Origin: Io17-Chloro-G2 sp965226825
GTDB lineage: Bacteria > Chloroflexota > Dehalococcoidia > Lucifugimonadales > UBA3495
Reading direction: 5' to 3'
Length of the DNA: 64,000 nt
Assembly (NCBI GenBank): GCA_965226825.1
Contig: CBDDED010000003.1
Coordinates: 868,001-932,000, forward strand
The translations under genes were made by a program, and so were the position numbers. Below, in pieces: positions 34,778 through 44,967 of the stretch. Positions within the stretch are counted from its first letter, which is position 1. The number at the start of each line of letters is the position of its first letter. Under the pieces are notes generated by a model. That model was given only the letters and a program-made list of their open reading frames with translations, did not search any database and had not been told where the DNA came from.

Positions 34778-35317
34778 CTAAACTGGAAGAAGCGGCTCGT
34801 GCGGTCCCGGGGGTAGCTCGACCAGTATCTCGTCACCGGGAGCAACTTCACCTCCGGTGACGACGATACCCATGATCCCGGCTTTCCGGATGAGGTTTCC
34901 GTCTTCGTCATGGCCCAATACTGAATCGAGCAACCCTGGCTGAATCTTGTTTAGTTGTGCACAGGGATTCCGTAGGCCGGTGATTTCCACCACGGCGTCC
35001 CGGATACGAAGCAACGCGCCGGTCGGAAGACCCAACAGGTCCACGCCGCCCGTGGTAATGTTCTCGCCCATTTGGCCGTGGGAGACGTCAAACCCGGCCT
35101 CTCTCAGTTCAGCGTACAGCTCGGAATGGATCAGATGCACCTGTCGCAGGTTGGGCTGGTCCGGGTTTCGGGCGACCCGTATGCGGTGTTTGACCGTTGT
35201 TCCGGCGTGGGCGTCACCCTCTACCCCTAGACCGGCAAGTAGCCGTACCTGTTCCTGGTTCGGCTTGATCAGGCTATGAGTCGGACTACAGTTTACCGAG
35301 ATAACCTCTCCGTTCAT
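34778..35317 (-). CDS. MOSC-domain protein
   Basis: This 179-residue MOSC protein has GLGVEGDAHAGTTVKHRIRV, then QVHLIHSELYAEL and GQMGENITTGGVDLLGLPTG. The conserved cysteine lies in TGLRNPCAQLNKIQPGLL, where MOSC proteins accept sulfur or bind molybdenum cofactor. It ends AGIMGIVVTGGEVAPGDEI. The likely role is sulfur carriage or reduction of N-hydroxylated compounds. Its start overlaps the S9 peptidase stop by 4 bp, so the two are coupled. Confidence 0.9.
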   Translation of the reverse strand: MNGEVISVNCSPTHSLIKPNQEQVRLLAGLGVEGDAHAGTTVKHRIRVARNPDQPNLRQVHLIHSELYAELREAGFDVSHGQMGENITTGGVDLLGLPTGALLRIRDAVVEITGLRNPCAQLNKIQPGLLDSVLGHDEDGNLIRKAGIMGIVVTGGEVAPGDEILVELPPGPHEPLLPV

Positions 35318-37116
35318 CCATTCGCTCCTTGAAGGTGTTGGTCCAGAAAGTCGGCGACAGCCGGGTAGGCGCGCAGCTTGTTGGCCAACCGGACCATGCC
35401 GTGTCCCTCATCTTCGAAACGCAGGTATTCAACCGGAACATTGTACTCCCGAAGCTCGGCCACCAGCGCCTCCGCCACGCTTATGTTTACCCTGGGGTCG
35501 TTGGCCCCATGGACAACGACCATTGGGACCCGGATCTTCTCCACGTGATTGATGGGCGAAATGGAGCGCAAAAAGTCTCCGTCTTCCTCGATGGTGCCGT
35601 ACTCGTTCTCCCTGAGCTTGCGTCCCTGGGGTTCGGTGCGCTCCAGGTGCATGATGAAGTCCGCAACACCTCTCTCGTTCACCGCCGCGGCCCACGAGTT
35701 CGGGTAGGTGGTCACCGCGGACAGGACCATGAACCCGCCGTAGGACGGCCCCATAACTGCGATGCGCTCAGGGTGCGCCCAACCAGAGGACCGGAGCCAG
35801 GAGTTGGCCGCTTCCAGGTCGGCGACGCTGTCCATCCGCTTGCGCACGTCGTCCAAATGGTTATAGGTCCGGCCGTAGCCCGTGCTGCCCCGGACGTTGG
35901 TCGCCAGCACCACGTAACCCCGGTTGGCGAAGTACTGGAGCACCGGCTCGAACACCTGCCGTGTCTGCGCCGACGGACCCCCGTGGACCTGTACGATGGC
36001 GGCGTGGCTGCTGTCTGGTTTCGCGTTCCGGGGAGCGTACAGGATGCCCGATATCTCCAGACCGTCCAGCGCTGGGAACCTCACGACCTGTGATTCGACC
36101 AGGGCGTCCTCGCCCAGGCCCACTCGCGGCGACTGGGTAACCTGCTGCAAACGCCGCTGCCTCAGATCGTAGCTCCAGATGTCGGACGTGGCCTGGGAAC
36201 TGTTCAGGGCGAATGCGAACCTGCGCCCGTGGGGTGCCCAGGTGAGGCCCGAAGCCGCGCCGAGGGGGAGACCCGGTATCGGGTACTCTTCCGCCGAACG
36301 GAGGTCCCGCAAAGTGATTTCAGAGGCGCCGTCAACGTTCTTGGAATAGACCATCCGACGCTTGTTGGGAGACAGGGCCGCGCTTTCCACGTCCCAGTCC
36401 GAAACCAAGTCGAACTCCAGGTTGCCGTCCCGCAGGTCCAACCTTGCCAGTCCCAGGAATTCCTGGGACTGGTCAGTACGCAGGTAGAGAGTCCGGCCAT
36501 TGGCCGAAAAGCCCGCCGGGTGATATGCTGCCTCGCCGTCGTGCGGCGTGAGATGCACGGCGTCACCGCTCGCCGCGTCTACCATGTAAAGGTCCGTGCT
36601 CTCGGAACGCGCTCCCTGCTGGACGATCAGCCGCGTGCCATCGGGCGTCCAGGAAACAGGCTCGGCGGACTCTTCCCCCGAATAGACCAGTCTGGGAGCG
36701 TCCCCGTCCAGTGCCTGAATATATACGTCGAACCGTCTCCGCTCGATCGCGTTTGACGCAAAGGAGAAGGAGTCGCTATTAGGCGACCATTGCCCGAACC
36801 TGTGGGAAACGTCTGGGTCAAAGGTAAATGGCCGGACGGAGCCTCCTCCGGGGTTGCACACAAGGAGCTGCCAATGCTCGTCGCCTCCGTGGTCCCGGTC
36901 GAAGGCCACGTGTTGGCCGGAAGGCGAGAAAACCACCTGGCCGGTCCTTTCCGTGGCCAGGCTGAGTGGATGGGGCCAACCACCCGACGCCGGTACCACC
37001 CAGGGTAAGGGTATCCCCGTTAGGTTGCTCACGAAAGCGATCCGTTGCCCGTCGGGGCTGTAAGACGGCGCGGAGGCTGAACGGACGTTCAGGTACTGTT
37101 CGATTTCGTAAGCCAT
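35314..37116 (-). CDS. S9 family prolyl-oligopeptidase-like peptidase
   Basis: With ATG 37,116 the protein is 600 residues. The N-terminal two-thirds is a beta-propeller of WD/TolB-like repeats (APSYSPDGQRIAFVSN, VSHRFGQWSPNSDSFSFASN). The C-terminal alpha/beta hydrolase domain has HGGPSAQTRQVFEP, the nucleophile elbow AVMGPSYGGFMVLSAV, an acid in VVHGANDPRVNISVAE and the His in FEDEGHGMVRLANK. It cleaves short peptides or acyl-peptides after proline or other residues. No signal peptide is visible, so it is probably cytoplasmic. Coupled to the MOSC gene. Confidence 0.93.
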   Translation of the reverse strand: MAYEIEQYLNVRSASAPSYSPDGQRIAFVSNLTGIPLPWVVPASGGWPHPLSLATERTGQVVFSPSGQHVAFDRDHGGDEHWQLLVCNPGGGSVRPFTFDPDVSHRFGQWSPNSDSFSFASNAIERRRFDVYIQALDGDAPRLVYSGEESAEPVSWTPDGTRLIVQQGARSESTDLYMVDAASGDAVHLTPHDGEAAYHPAGFSANGRTLYLRTDQSQEFLGLARLDLRDGNLEFDLVSDWDVESAALSPNKRRMVYSKNVDGASEITLRDLRSAEEYPIPGLPLGAASGLTWAPHGRRFAFALNSSQATSDIWSYDLRQRRLQQVTQSPRVGLGEDALVESQVVRFPALDGLEISGILYAPRNAKPDSSHAAIVQVHGGPSAQTRQVFEPVLQYFANRGYVVLATNVRGSTGYGRTYNHLDDVRKRMDSVADLEAANSWLRSSGWAHPERIAVMGPSYGGFMVLSAVTTYPNSWAAAVNERGVADFIMHLERTEPQGRKLRENEYGTIEEDGDFLRSISPINHVEKIRVPMVVVHGANDPRVNISVAEALVAELREYNVPVEYLRFEDEGHGMVRLANKLRAYPAVADFLDQHLQGANG

Positions 37117-37274
37117 CCGTTGCACCTCGCAATCGGCGGTGATGAGGCAGCCCATGAAGGCGGGCCGGCGTGCCGGAAGGGTATCTTTCGATGCTCCAGG
37201 TGTCAATCTAGAAGCGCCGAGCCGCCGGGGTTGCCCGATCCCGCTTCAGTGAATAGGATATAGGTTAATCGAAC

Positions 37275-38183
37275 GTGACAATACAATACAGGGAACAGGA
37301 GTCGGCGTTGCGAAATCCCACGGACCGCCAGCACCCAACGGAACACTGGACTACCATCGGCGAACTCCGGGTCCGGTACCTGGACTGGGGCGGCGACGGC
37401 GAACCGGTCATGCTCATGCACGGACTCGCGTCCTCGGCCCACTGGTATGAGCTCCTCGCCAGCCATTTGCGCCACAAATACCGGCTCTTCGCCGCCGATG
37501 CCAGAGGCCACGGCCAGACCACCCAGGCCATAGGCGGGTATGATTGGCAGACTCTGTCAGCCGACGGCGTGGGACTTATGGACCATCTCGGCGTGTCGCG
37601 CGCTGCCGTCTTCGGACACTCTTGGGGAGCAACGGTAGCCCTCAACGTGGCCGCCCGTTTCCCGGACCGCATAGCCGCCCTGGGACTGATCGACGGCGGC
37701 GCGGGTAGACGAGGCGGTCCCCGGGAACCGTGGGAGGTCGTCAAGGCCAGGGTCCGGCCCAGGGACGTGACGGGGAACCGGGAGCAATTCTTGGACCGCC
37801 TGCGCCACCAGCTGTCTTTTTGCTGGAACGACCAGATCGAACGCATCGTCCAGACCATGGTGTATGAGGACCAGGAAGGACAGATTCAGGACATCTTGCG
37901 CCCCGAAAATCACCTACAGGTAATGCACGCTATGTGGGAGGAGCCGGCCTCCGAGCTCTATTCCAGGATTACCTGCCCGACGGTTATTATCCCGGCGGGC
38001 CCGACACCTGAACGCGCGGATAGCGAGCGGGCCAGGCAGAAGCAGGCTGGCGTCTACGCCGCCGGAAAGGCCATCCCGCGATGCCGGGTGTGCTGGATAC
38101 CTGAGACCGTTCACGACATCGGCTACCATAAGCCCGAGGAATTGGCCCAGGTTATGGACGAGTTTCTTTCGGGCCTTGGCTGA
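37275..38183 (+). CDS. Alpha/beta hydrolase
   Basis: This 302-residue hydrolase starts at GTG 37,275. The oxyanion region is PVMLMHGLASSAHWYELL, the nucleophile elbow is AVFGHSWGATVALNVAARFP (Ser in GHSWG), and the distal His is in ETVHDIGYHKPEEL. A helical lid separates them. It could be an esterase, lactonase or C-C hydrolase; the sequence does not decide. It is divergent from the S9 peptidase gene and followed, 77 bp later, by the aminopeptidase. Confidence 0.87.
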   Translation: MTIQYREQESALRNPTDRQHPTEHWTTIGELRVRYLDWGGDGEPVMLMHGLASSAHWYELLASHLRHKYRLFAADARGHGQTTQAIGGYDWQTLSADGVGLMDHLGVSRAAVFGHSWGATVALNVAARFPDRIAALGLIDGGAGRRGGPREPWEVVKARVRPRDVTGNREQFLDRLRHQLSFCWNDQIERIVQTMVYEDQEGQIQDILRPENHLQVMHAMWEEPASELYSRITCPTVIIPAGPTPERADSERARQKQAGVYAAGKAIPRCRVCWIPETVHDIGYHKPEELAQVMDEFLSGLG

Positions 38184-38260
38184 CCGTCAGCATAGTGACA
38201 GGCCCCGCTCAACCCTCCCCGGCAAGCGTCGGGGTCCAGATTCGTCTCAGAGGAGCATCG

Positions 38261-40081
38261 ATGATCATGGCAGATGCCAAGCAGACGCTCTCCAACCGGC
38301 TTACCAAACTCCACCGGCGGATGGAAGAGGCCCAGGTGGACGCCTATCTTGTGCTCTCCTCCGATGCCCACCTGAACGAGTATGTGCCCGAATATACGCG
38401 CCGCCGGACGGCCATCACCGGGTTCCGGGGCTCCGCCGGCGACGTCCTGGTCTGCCCGGATGGGAGCCATCTGTTCGTAGACTCCCGTTACCACATTCAG
38501 GCGGACGACGAGGTCGACCACGACAATTTCCGTGTCCACAAGCTCGGGCTGGCTGAGGAAAAGTCCCTCAGCCAGTGGTTGACCGAGATGGAAAAGGAAC
38601 GGGGCAGCATACGCGTGGGATTCGACCCCTTCGTGGTCTCGATGCAGGCCCACTCCGTGTACAAGGCTGCCTTAAAATCTCCAGATTCCGCCCTGGTGCC
38701 GGTCAACGACAACCTGGTGGACGCCGTATGGGATGAGCAACCGCCGCCGCCAGCCAATCCCATATATCAGTTGCCGGACGACCTCACCGGTTGCGGCGTC
38801 GCCGAGAAGCTGTCCGACATCCGCAAAGAGATGGAGGATGCGGGAGCCACTCTGCTCGTGCTGACCAAGCTGGACGAGACCGCATGGGTAACGAACCTCC
38901 GGGGCATGGATATCGCCTACAATCCCGTGTTCGAGGGCTATCTGGTCATTGACCGGGAGCGTGCCACCTGCTTCACTCGAGTTTCGCCTCCCGCGGACGT
39001 GACAGATGCCCTGGCCTCGTTAATCGACTTTGAACCATACGGCGCCTACGCCGACGCGATGAAGCGTTACGGCGCGGAAGCCTCGGGCATGGTCTGGCTG
39101 GATCCCAGCGGGACCACGATGGGTACCAGGTTGATGCTCCACGAAGACCAGAAGCTGCGCGAGAAGCCCAATCCGACAGTGGCGCTAAAGGCAATCAAGA
39201 ACGAAACGGAGATTGCCGCCTCCCGAAACTCCCACCGGCACGCCGCCGCAGCCAAAATCCGCAGCTTCAAGCGCCTACAGGACTCGATCAAGGCGGGCGA
39301 GACGGTCAGCGAGGACGGTTACAGCCAGATATTGTACGAAGAGTACTCCAGCGAGGAAGGTTTCTACGACCTCAGCTTCACCACCATCGCCGCTGCCGGA
39401 ACCAACGGGGCGATCGTCCACTACGCCGACGCCAGCCCCGACGTTCCGCTCCGCGACGGTGAGCTGTTCCTGGTTGACTCCGGCGTACAGCTAATGGGCG
39501 GCACTACCGACGATACGCGCACGGTGATCGTCGGCGAACCGTCGGAACGCCAGAAAGAAGTCTACACCCTGGTCTTGCGAGGCCACATCAACCTCGCGAT
39601 GCAGAAATTCCCCGAGGGAACCGGAGGGATTGCCCTGGACGCCCTGGCGCGCACGTTCCTGTGGAACGCTGGACTCGACTACGGGCACGGAACAGGCCAC
39701 GGCGTCGGCGCCTTTCTGAACGTCCACGAAGGACCCCAGCGAATCACACCGAGGGGGGCCGACGAGCCGTTCAAGATTGGGATGATTGTCTCCAACGAAC
39801 CCGGCTACTACGAGGCGGGATGGGGCGGCGTGCGCTTGGAAAACCTATACGTTGTCGCCCCCGACGAGGAGATGCCCGGGCATCCCGACGGCCGGAAGTG
39901 GCTACGGATGGAAGCGCTGACCCTGATTCCCTTCGACAAGGGACTCATTGACTGGGACCAGCTTTCCAGTGGGGAACGCGAGTGGCTGGAAGGATACCAC
40001 CGGCAGGTATGGGACACCATCGCTCCCATGCTGGGGGACGGGGACCGGGAGTGGTTGCGGGAGGCTTGCCAGACCCCCTAA
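38261..40081 (+). CDS. Xaa-Pro aminopeptidase, M24 family (PepP-like, eukaryotic APP1 type)
   Basis: This protein is 606 residues from ATG 38,261, with AGAGGA 12 nt upstream. It has the three-domain layout of the long M24B aminopeptidase P. Two creatinase-like N domains come first (AYLVLSSDAHLNEYVPEYTR and a similar WVTNLRGMDIAYNP). The pita-bread catalytic domain follows with metal ligands in LFLVDSGVQLMGGTTDDTRT, GHGTGHGVGAFLNVHEGP, VSNEPGYYEAGWGGVRLEN and a final Glu before VVAP. A C-terminal extension (PFDKGLIDWDQLSSGEREWL) is as in APP1 proteins. It removes an N-terminal residue preceding proline. Confidence 0.93.
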   Translation: MIMADAKQTLSNRLTKLHRRMEEAQVDAYLVLSSDAHLNEYVPEYTRRRTAITGFRGSAGDVLVCPDGSHLFVDSRYHIQADDEVDHDNFRVHKLGLAEEKSLSQWLTEMEKERGSIRVGFDPFVVSMQAHSVYKAALKSPDSALVPVNDNLVDAVWDEQPPPPANPIYQLPDDLTGCGVAEKLSDIRKEMEDAGATLLVLTKLDETAWVTNLRGMDIAYNPVFEGYLVIDRERATCFTRVSPPADVTDALASLIDFEPYGAYADAMKRYGAEASGMVWLDPSGTTMGTRLMLHEDQKLREKPNPTVALKAIKNETEIAASRNSHRHAAAAKIRSFKRLQDSIKAGETVSEDGYSQILYEEYSSEEGFYDLSFTTIAAAGTNGAIVHYADASPDVPLRDGELFLVDSGVQLMGGTTDDTRTVIVGEPSERQKEVYTLVLRGHINLAMQKFPEGTGGIALDALARTFLWNAGLDYGHGTGHGVGAFLNVHEGPQRITPRGADEPFKIGMIVSNEPGYYEAGWGGVRLENLYVVAPDEEMPGHPDGRKWLRMEALTLIPFDKGLIDWDQLSSGEREWLEGYHRQVWDTIAPMLGDGDREWLREACQTP

Positions 40082-40111
40082 CGGGGAGGCGCCTCCCACC
40101 TTACGCCCGTG

Positions 40112-41873
40112 TGTAAAAGGCGAAGCTAAAGTGGACCACCTGGACGGATTGACCGCCTGACATTGTGGCTGTCGATGTCCAGCGAAAAAGTCCTGACTAA
40201 CTGGCCAGCATAAATGTCACATTCACCCCATGGAGAATGTGACTTTGACTCAAAAAGAACAGACCAGACTTCAGGTCCTGAACAGCTTCCTCACCGAGCA
40301 CATCGCCCTGGACCAGGCGGCTGAACTGATGGGAGTCAGCCCGCGCCACACCAGGCGCATCCTGGCAGCCTATCAGGAGAGAGGCGCGGCTGCCCTTGCC
40401 CATGGTCACCGCGGCCGTAGACCGGCCAACGCCACACCCGATGCCGTAGTGGCCCATGTGGTTCACCTGGCTGGTGCGAAGTACGAAGGCGCCAACCACT
40501 CGCATTTCAGTGAGTTGCTTGCTGAGCGCGAGGGTATCGTCATCGGCAGGACCACCCTGCGACGTATCCTGGTCAACGCCGGTCTCACCAGCCCGCGGCG
40601 AAGGCGCCCGCCCAAGCACCGGGTGCGCCGACAGCGGATGCCACGGGAAGGCATGCTGATCCAGTTGGATGGCAGTTATCACCGGTGGCTGGGCAAGGAC
40701 GGACCTCAGTTCACGATCCTGTTTGCGGTGGACGATGCCACGGGCGCCGTGGTCAACGCCATATTCTGCGATCATGAGGATACCAGCAGTTACTTCCTGC
40801 TGATGCAGGGCCTGCTCCGGCGCTACGGCGTTCCCCTCGCCTTGTATACCGACCGGCATCCTGTTTTCAAGCACCGTTCGGAATATCAGCCCGACGGGAT
40901 GCCAACCCAGTTCGGACGGGCGATGGATGAGATGGGGGTTCAAGTGATATTCGCCATGTCGCCCCAGGCAAAGGGGCGTGTGGAGCGGACGGCCGGAACT
41001 TTTCAGGACCGGCTGATCACGGAGCTACGGCTTGCAGGAGCAACCACTGTTGAACAGGCCAAGGCCGTCTTGCAGCAGTTCCTGCCCAGGTTCAACCGGC
41101 GTTTTGAAGTTCCGGCCCAGTGCCCCGAGCCGGCATTCCGGCCCTTGGGTCCGGAGTCGCGCTTGAAGCATATCCTGTGCTTCAAGCACCGCAGGAGAGT
41201 GGCCCGGGACAACACCGTGAAGTATTACAGACACACCCTGCAACTCCTGCCCAGTCAGCAACGCCGCAGCTACGCCGGGGCGGTGGTCGTGGTGCTGGAG
41301 GGATTGGACGGCCGGCTGTCGCTACAGCATGAGGGACGCATCATCGCTTCCCAGGAAGCGCCGCCCAGTCCGGCATCTCTCCGAAGCCGCAACGGGACTT
41401 CCTCAGCTGCCACCATCCTGACCCCCGATCCCGAACTCGCGTCAAAACTTTCAGTTACAGCTCTCGAACTGCCGAGCGCAAAGCCAGATCAAGAGGAAGA
41501 TGCTCAAGCTGCGGCAATTGACGATCCGGACGTAGCCGGGTTGCAGGTAGTCGCATCACCGCGGAAGCCGACTTTTCTGCAGCAGGAGAGATGGAAGGCG
41601 GTGCAGCAGGCGAAGCTTTAGGGGATGTCCATTCGACCGATGGCAAGGGAATTGGGAATTCATAGAGACACGGTCAGGAGATACGTTGACGCTGAGGGTC
41701 CGCCGACGCGTCGGCCCCCGGTCGCATCCACAATGTCGCCATCTGATACCATCGCAGACCAAACAGGTGACATTTCTGCCGAACAGTTAGACGGACACTT
41801 ATCCTGAACAGCGACAGCCACAAGTCAGGCAGTCAATCCGTCCAGGTGGTCCACTTTACCTCCGCCTTTTACA
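40112..41873 (+). mobile_element. ISNCY/IS1202-like insertion sequence, copy 2 (defective)
   Basis: The ends TGTAAAAGGCGAAG and CTCCGCCTTTTACA match copy 1, and the bodies are almost identical. Relative to copy 1 it lacks about 195 bp near the left end. The deletion junction joins two CTGTCG hexamers (GGCTGTCG to ATGTCCAGCG), pointing to a slippage or recombination event at short repeats. The transposase is also truncated by a TAG. No target duplication is visible at either flank. Confidence 0.88.
40230..41621 (+). pseudogene. Transposase of copy 2, truncated by a premature stop
   Basis: It is nearly identical to the 525-residue protein of copy 1 and keeps all three catalytic residues. At the codon after QQAKL, however, copy 1 reads GAA and this copy reads TAG (CTTTAGGGG), so translation ends at 463 residues. 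The lost part includes the C-terminal helix-turn-helix, which is still readable from 41,625 to 41,807. The remaining protein might still bind DNA but is probably non-functional. Confidence 0.85.
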
Positions 41874-42643
41874 CAGCTTTGAGCTAGTTTCAAAGCGGAC
41901 CGGCACTAGCGGCAGAAAGGCAACCTGCTGTTCGTATCTACCTGCCAGAGGCTTTCCGGGATGCAGCCGGTCAAGCCATTGCCCGAGATCCCAAGGTATT
42001 CCAGGTTTTCCAGTTGGCCCAACTCCGCTGGCACGTCTCCCGTCAGAGCGTTCTGTGTCACGATCAGCCATCGCAGGGCGGCCAGCTTGCCCAATTCCGG
42101 CGGCAAATCGCCGGACAGCCCGTTGCTGCCTAGCGACAGCGAATCCAGTTGGGACAGATTCCCGATTTCCGGCGGTATTTCACCGGACAGCTGATTGTCG
42201 TTGAGGACAATTCTTTGCAACTTCGGGAGATTCCACAGCTCCGGAGGTATCTCGCCAGTCAACCGGTTGTCGCTCAAGGACATGCTTTCCAGGTTTGTCA
42301 ATTGGCCTATTTCCGGAGGTATTTCCCCGGTCAGCTGGTTGCGCCCCAGACTCAGACTCTCCAGATTTGACAATTGACCGAGCTCCGGAGGAATTTCTCC
42401 CGACAGTTGATTGCAGCAGACGTTCAGTGTCGTCAAACTTGACAGTTGACCGAGCTCCGGAGGAATTTCGCCGGTCAGCAGGCCCCAATCCAGGAATAGG
42501 CCCCACAGATTTTCCAACTGTCCCAGTTCCGGCGGGATACTCCCGGTCAGATTGTAACCTCCTAGAACGAGCCGTCCGAGACCTGTCAGCAGCCCGAGTT
42601 CCGGTGGTATCTCTCCGGCTAGTCTCCCGTCCTGGGGGAATAA

Positions 42644-42762
42644 GAAACTATCTCAAAACTATCTTTGGTCTTGACGGCGCCCTTCGACAAGCTCAGGGTG
42701 AGCGGAATGCAATTTTGGCCCGCTCATGGGGAGCATGTCGAACCACGTTTTGAGATAGTTAC
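42644..42762. mobile_element. MITE-like element 1
   Basis: It begins GAAACTATCTCAAAAC and ends GTTTTGAGATAGTTAC, an inverted pair, and is flanked on both sides by TAA (42,641-42,643 and 42,763-42,765). It is only 119 bp and has no coding sequence. Its interior includes CCTTCGACAAGCTCAGGGTG, a sequence that looks like another dispersed repeat. Confidence 0.8.
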
Positions 42763-42765
42763 TAA

Positions 42766-42898
42766 GAAACTATCTCAAAACACCTACCTTATCCTCCTAT
42801 CCCTGGATGGGAGATCATTGAAGTGAGGGTGACAGATACAATCCCACCTCATCCTAACCTTCTCGCGTGGCGGGAGAAGGGACTTTTGAGATAGTTTC
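42766..42898. mobile_element. MITE-like element 2, tandem to element 1
   Basis: It begins GAAACTATCTCAAAAC and ends CTTTTGAGATAGTTTC, and shares the central TAA with element 1. A third TAA lies at 42,899-42,901. The 133-bp interior is unrelated to that of element 1 and includes CCTTCTCGCGTGGCGGGAGA, again resembling a dispersed repeat. No coding sequence is present. Confidence 0.8.
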
Positions 42899-44602
42899 TA
42901 AGTCATAGACCCGGGGCGGCGACCCTCGCAGGGAGATGCCATCCCACTGGTAGATGGAGGTATTCGCGTTCCAATCGAGCCGCCCGATGCCTACCAGTGT
43001 ATCTCTGGCGGCCAGGAGTGCGGCACAGTCGTTCACTAGGCCCGGGTTGTCCCCCGGATCAGGCACGGCGACGCCGTTGGAGCATACGGCGACTAGCTCG
43101 GGGCTCAACATGATCTCGCCGCGTATTCCCGGCTCACCGTCTCCGGTCCCGGCGCCTGTGCTGGTTTCGCCACTGGTAGCCTCGGCGTAGTCGCAGAACT
43201 CCAAGCCCGGACTGGTCTCTACATCCCGCAGGGCTCTTGGTACGCAGCCCTCAAGTCCATTGCCGCGCAGATCCAGGCGGAACAGGCTGGCAAGGTCGCC
43301 CAGTTCAGACGGTATCTCGCCGCTCAACCGGTTTCCGCCGAGGTCCAGCACCTGCAGGTAAATCAGATTGCCTAGTTCTGGAGGTATTTCACCGGTCAGA
43401 TGGTTGCAGCAGAGCGTCAGCTGCGTGAGATAAGTCAGATTGCCCAGCTGAGAGGGTAGACCGCCGGTCAGTTGGTTCCCGTTCAGACTCAGCTGTTCCA
43501 TGTATGCCAGGTTGCCGAGTTCCGTTGGTATCTCCCCGGTGAGTCGGTTGTTGCTAAGAGACATCTGTTCCAGGAAGGTTAGCTCGCCCAGCCACGGCGG
43601 AATCTCACCCGTCAACCGGTTATTGCCCAGGTACAACGTCGACAGATCGGTCAGTTGAGCGAGTTCTGGTGGAATGCCGCCCGTCAGCCGATTGCCACCG
43701 AGAGACAGAAACCCCAGACTGTCCATATGTCCGAGCTCTGGTGGAATCTCACCCGACAACTGATTGTCACCCAATCCCAGCACCAGCAGTTTCTCCAGAT
43801 TTGCGATTTCTGGGGGAATTTCGCCGGTTAACCGATTGGCTCTGAATCCCAGCCTTTCCAGGTTCGCCAGCAGACCGAGTTCCGGCGGTATCGTGCCGCT
43901 AAGCTGATTGTCGGAGAGGATTAGGTCGTCCAAGGCTGCCAGGTGAACAAGCTCCTTGGGGATAACCCCCACGAGTCCTTTGCCAACGATATAAATGTGC
44001 ACTAAGCGATTTGGCGAGCCGTCAACACCAACGCCCTGACAATTCCCAATAGGAACGTTCGGGCTCCAGTTCAGCAGACCGCTGCGGTCAAGCGATTCCT
44101 TGGCGGAAAGCAAGGCGGCGCAGTCCCGGACCAACTCAGGATTCCGCTCGGGCTGCCGCACGGCAATGCCGTTGGAACACTGGTCCAGTGCCTCTGGCGA
44201 AAGAGCCGGAATGCCAGTGGGATCGGCTGTGGGTGCGGCGCGGCTTGGCATCGTTGGAGCGGGTGTCTGCGGGGGAGTGGCCGTGGGTGCAGACGTTGCT
44301 GCGGTTGGATCTCTTGTGGCTGTTGCAGCGGGCGGGCGCTGGAACCGTGTCGGCATGGGCGACGGAATTGCCGTCGCGACGGACGTTGGCTCGACCACGG
44401 GAACAGGCGCTTGTGTGGGAACAGCGGTTGGAAAGCGCGCAGATTCCGTTGGCGTCGCAGATGACTCCGAAGGAACGCTCGCCTCCGCCGTGGGATCAAT
44501 TTCAGGTGCCGGTCCAGCTTCATCGCTTCGGCACGCGACCGCAGCCGCAAGAACTACAACCAGCAATATTACTGCAGCTGCCTTCCTCACAGGTCTCTCC
44601 AC

Positions 44603-44967
44603 CAGATCCTCGCGGACTTGGCGGCCAACAACAGGATTCTAGGTATGATTATACCGCAATGGGTATCGGCTTCTCCGCATTGTGCCTAAGCCCGAATCCA
44701 CCGATGGACACTGATGGACGGCGTGAGGACACTGGAAGGGGGGTGAGGAAGTTACAGACGCGATGGTCCGGGCTCGAATTCGGGTAGATGAGGGGTTAGC
44801 GGCGGTCTGCAGGCGTTTTTGGGGGCGCCGATGGCGGCCTACAGTGGCTGTGGTGAGCGAGATGGCGGTGAGAGGGCACGGCAAGAGGCGCTCGCGGACC
44901 GGACTGGCGCGAGTTGGCGGGGAGGTTCAGTTTGCGGGGACGTTGGGACACTGGCGGACGGGCGCCG
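44603..44967. other. Gap with no supported gene
   Basis: This stretch between the LRR lipoprotein start and the IS1380 transposase end carries no recognisable gene. It should contain one end of the IS1380 element and the LRR gene's promoter region, but I could not identify the inverted repeat with confidence. Confidence 0.4.

Larger units (their letters stand above)
41906..44602 (-). pseudogene. Leucine-rich-repeat lipoprotein gene split by two MITE-like inserts
   Basis: It starts MERPVRKAAAVILLVVVLAA with a lipobox-like AVAC, so it was a surface lipoprotein. A Pro/Thr/Ala-rich linker follows. Then come two LRR modules, each opened by a cap (CSNGIAV and CSNGVAV) with a helical L..W segment and tandem LTGEIPPELG repeats of plant-type spacing. 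The coding sequence breaks at RVYDL (near 42,902) and resumes at about 42,640 with QDGRLAGEIPPELGLLTGLG. Two small elements totalling about 260 bp are inserted between. It ends SLWQVDTNSRLPFCR. Role is probably protein or surface binding. Confidence 0.85.

Noticed and set aside
42641..42901. CRISPR array suggested by repeated GAAACTATCTC units
   Set aside because: The units are inverted pairs with TAA duplications, not direct repeats with regular spacers; this fits small mobile elements.
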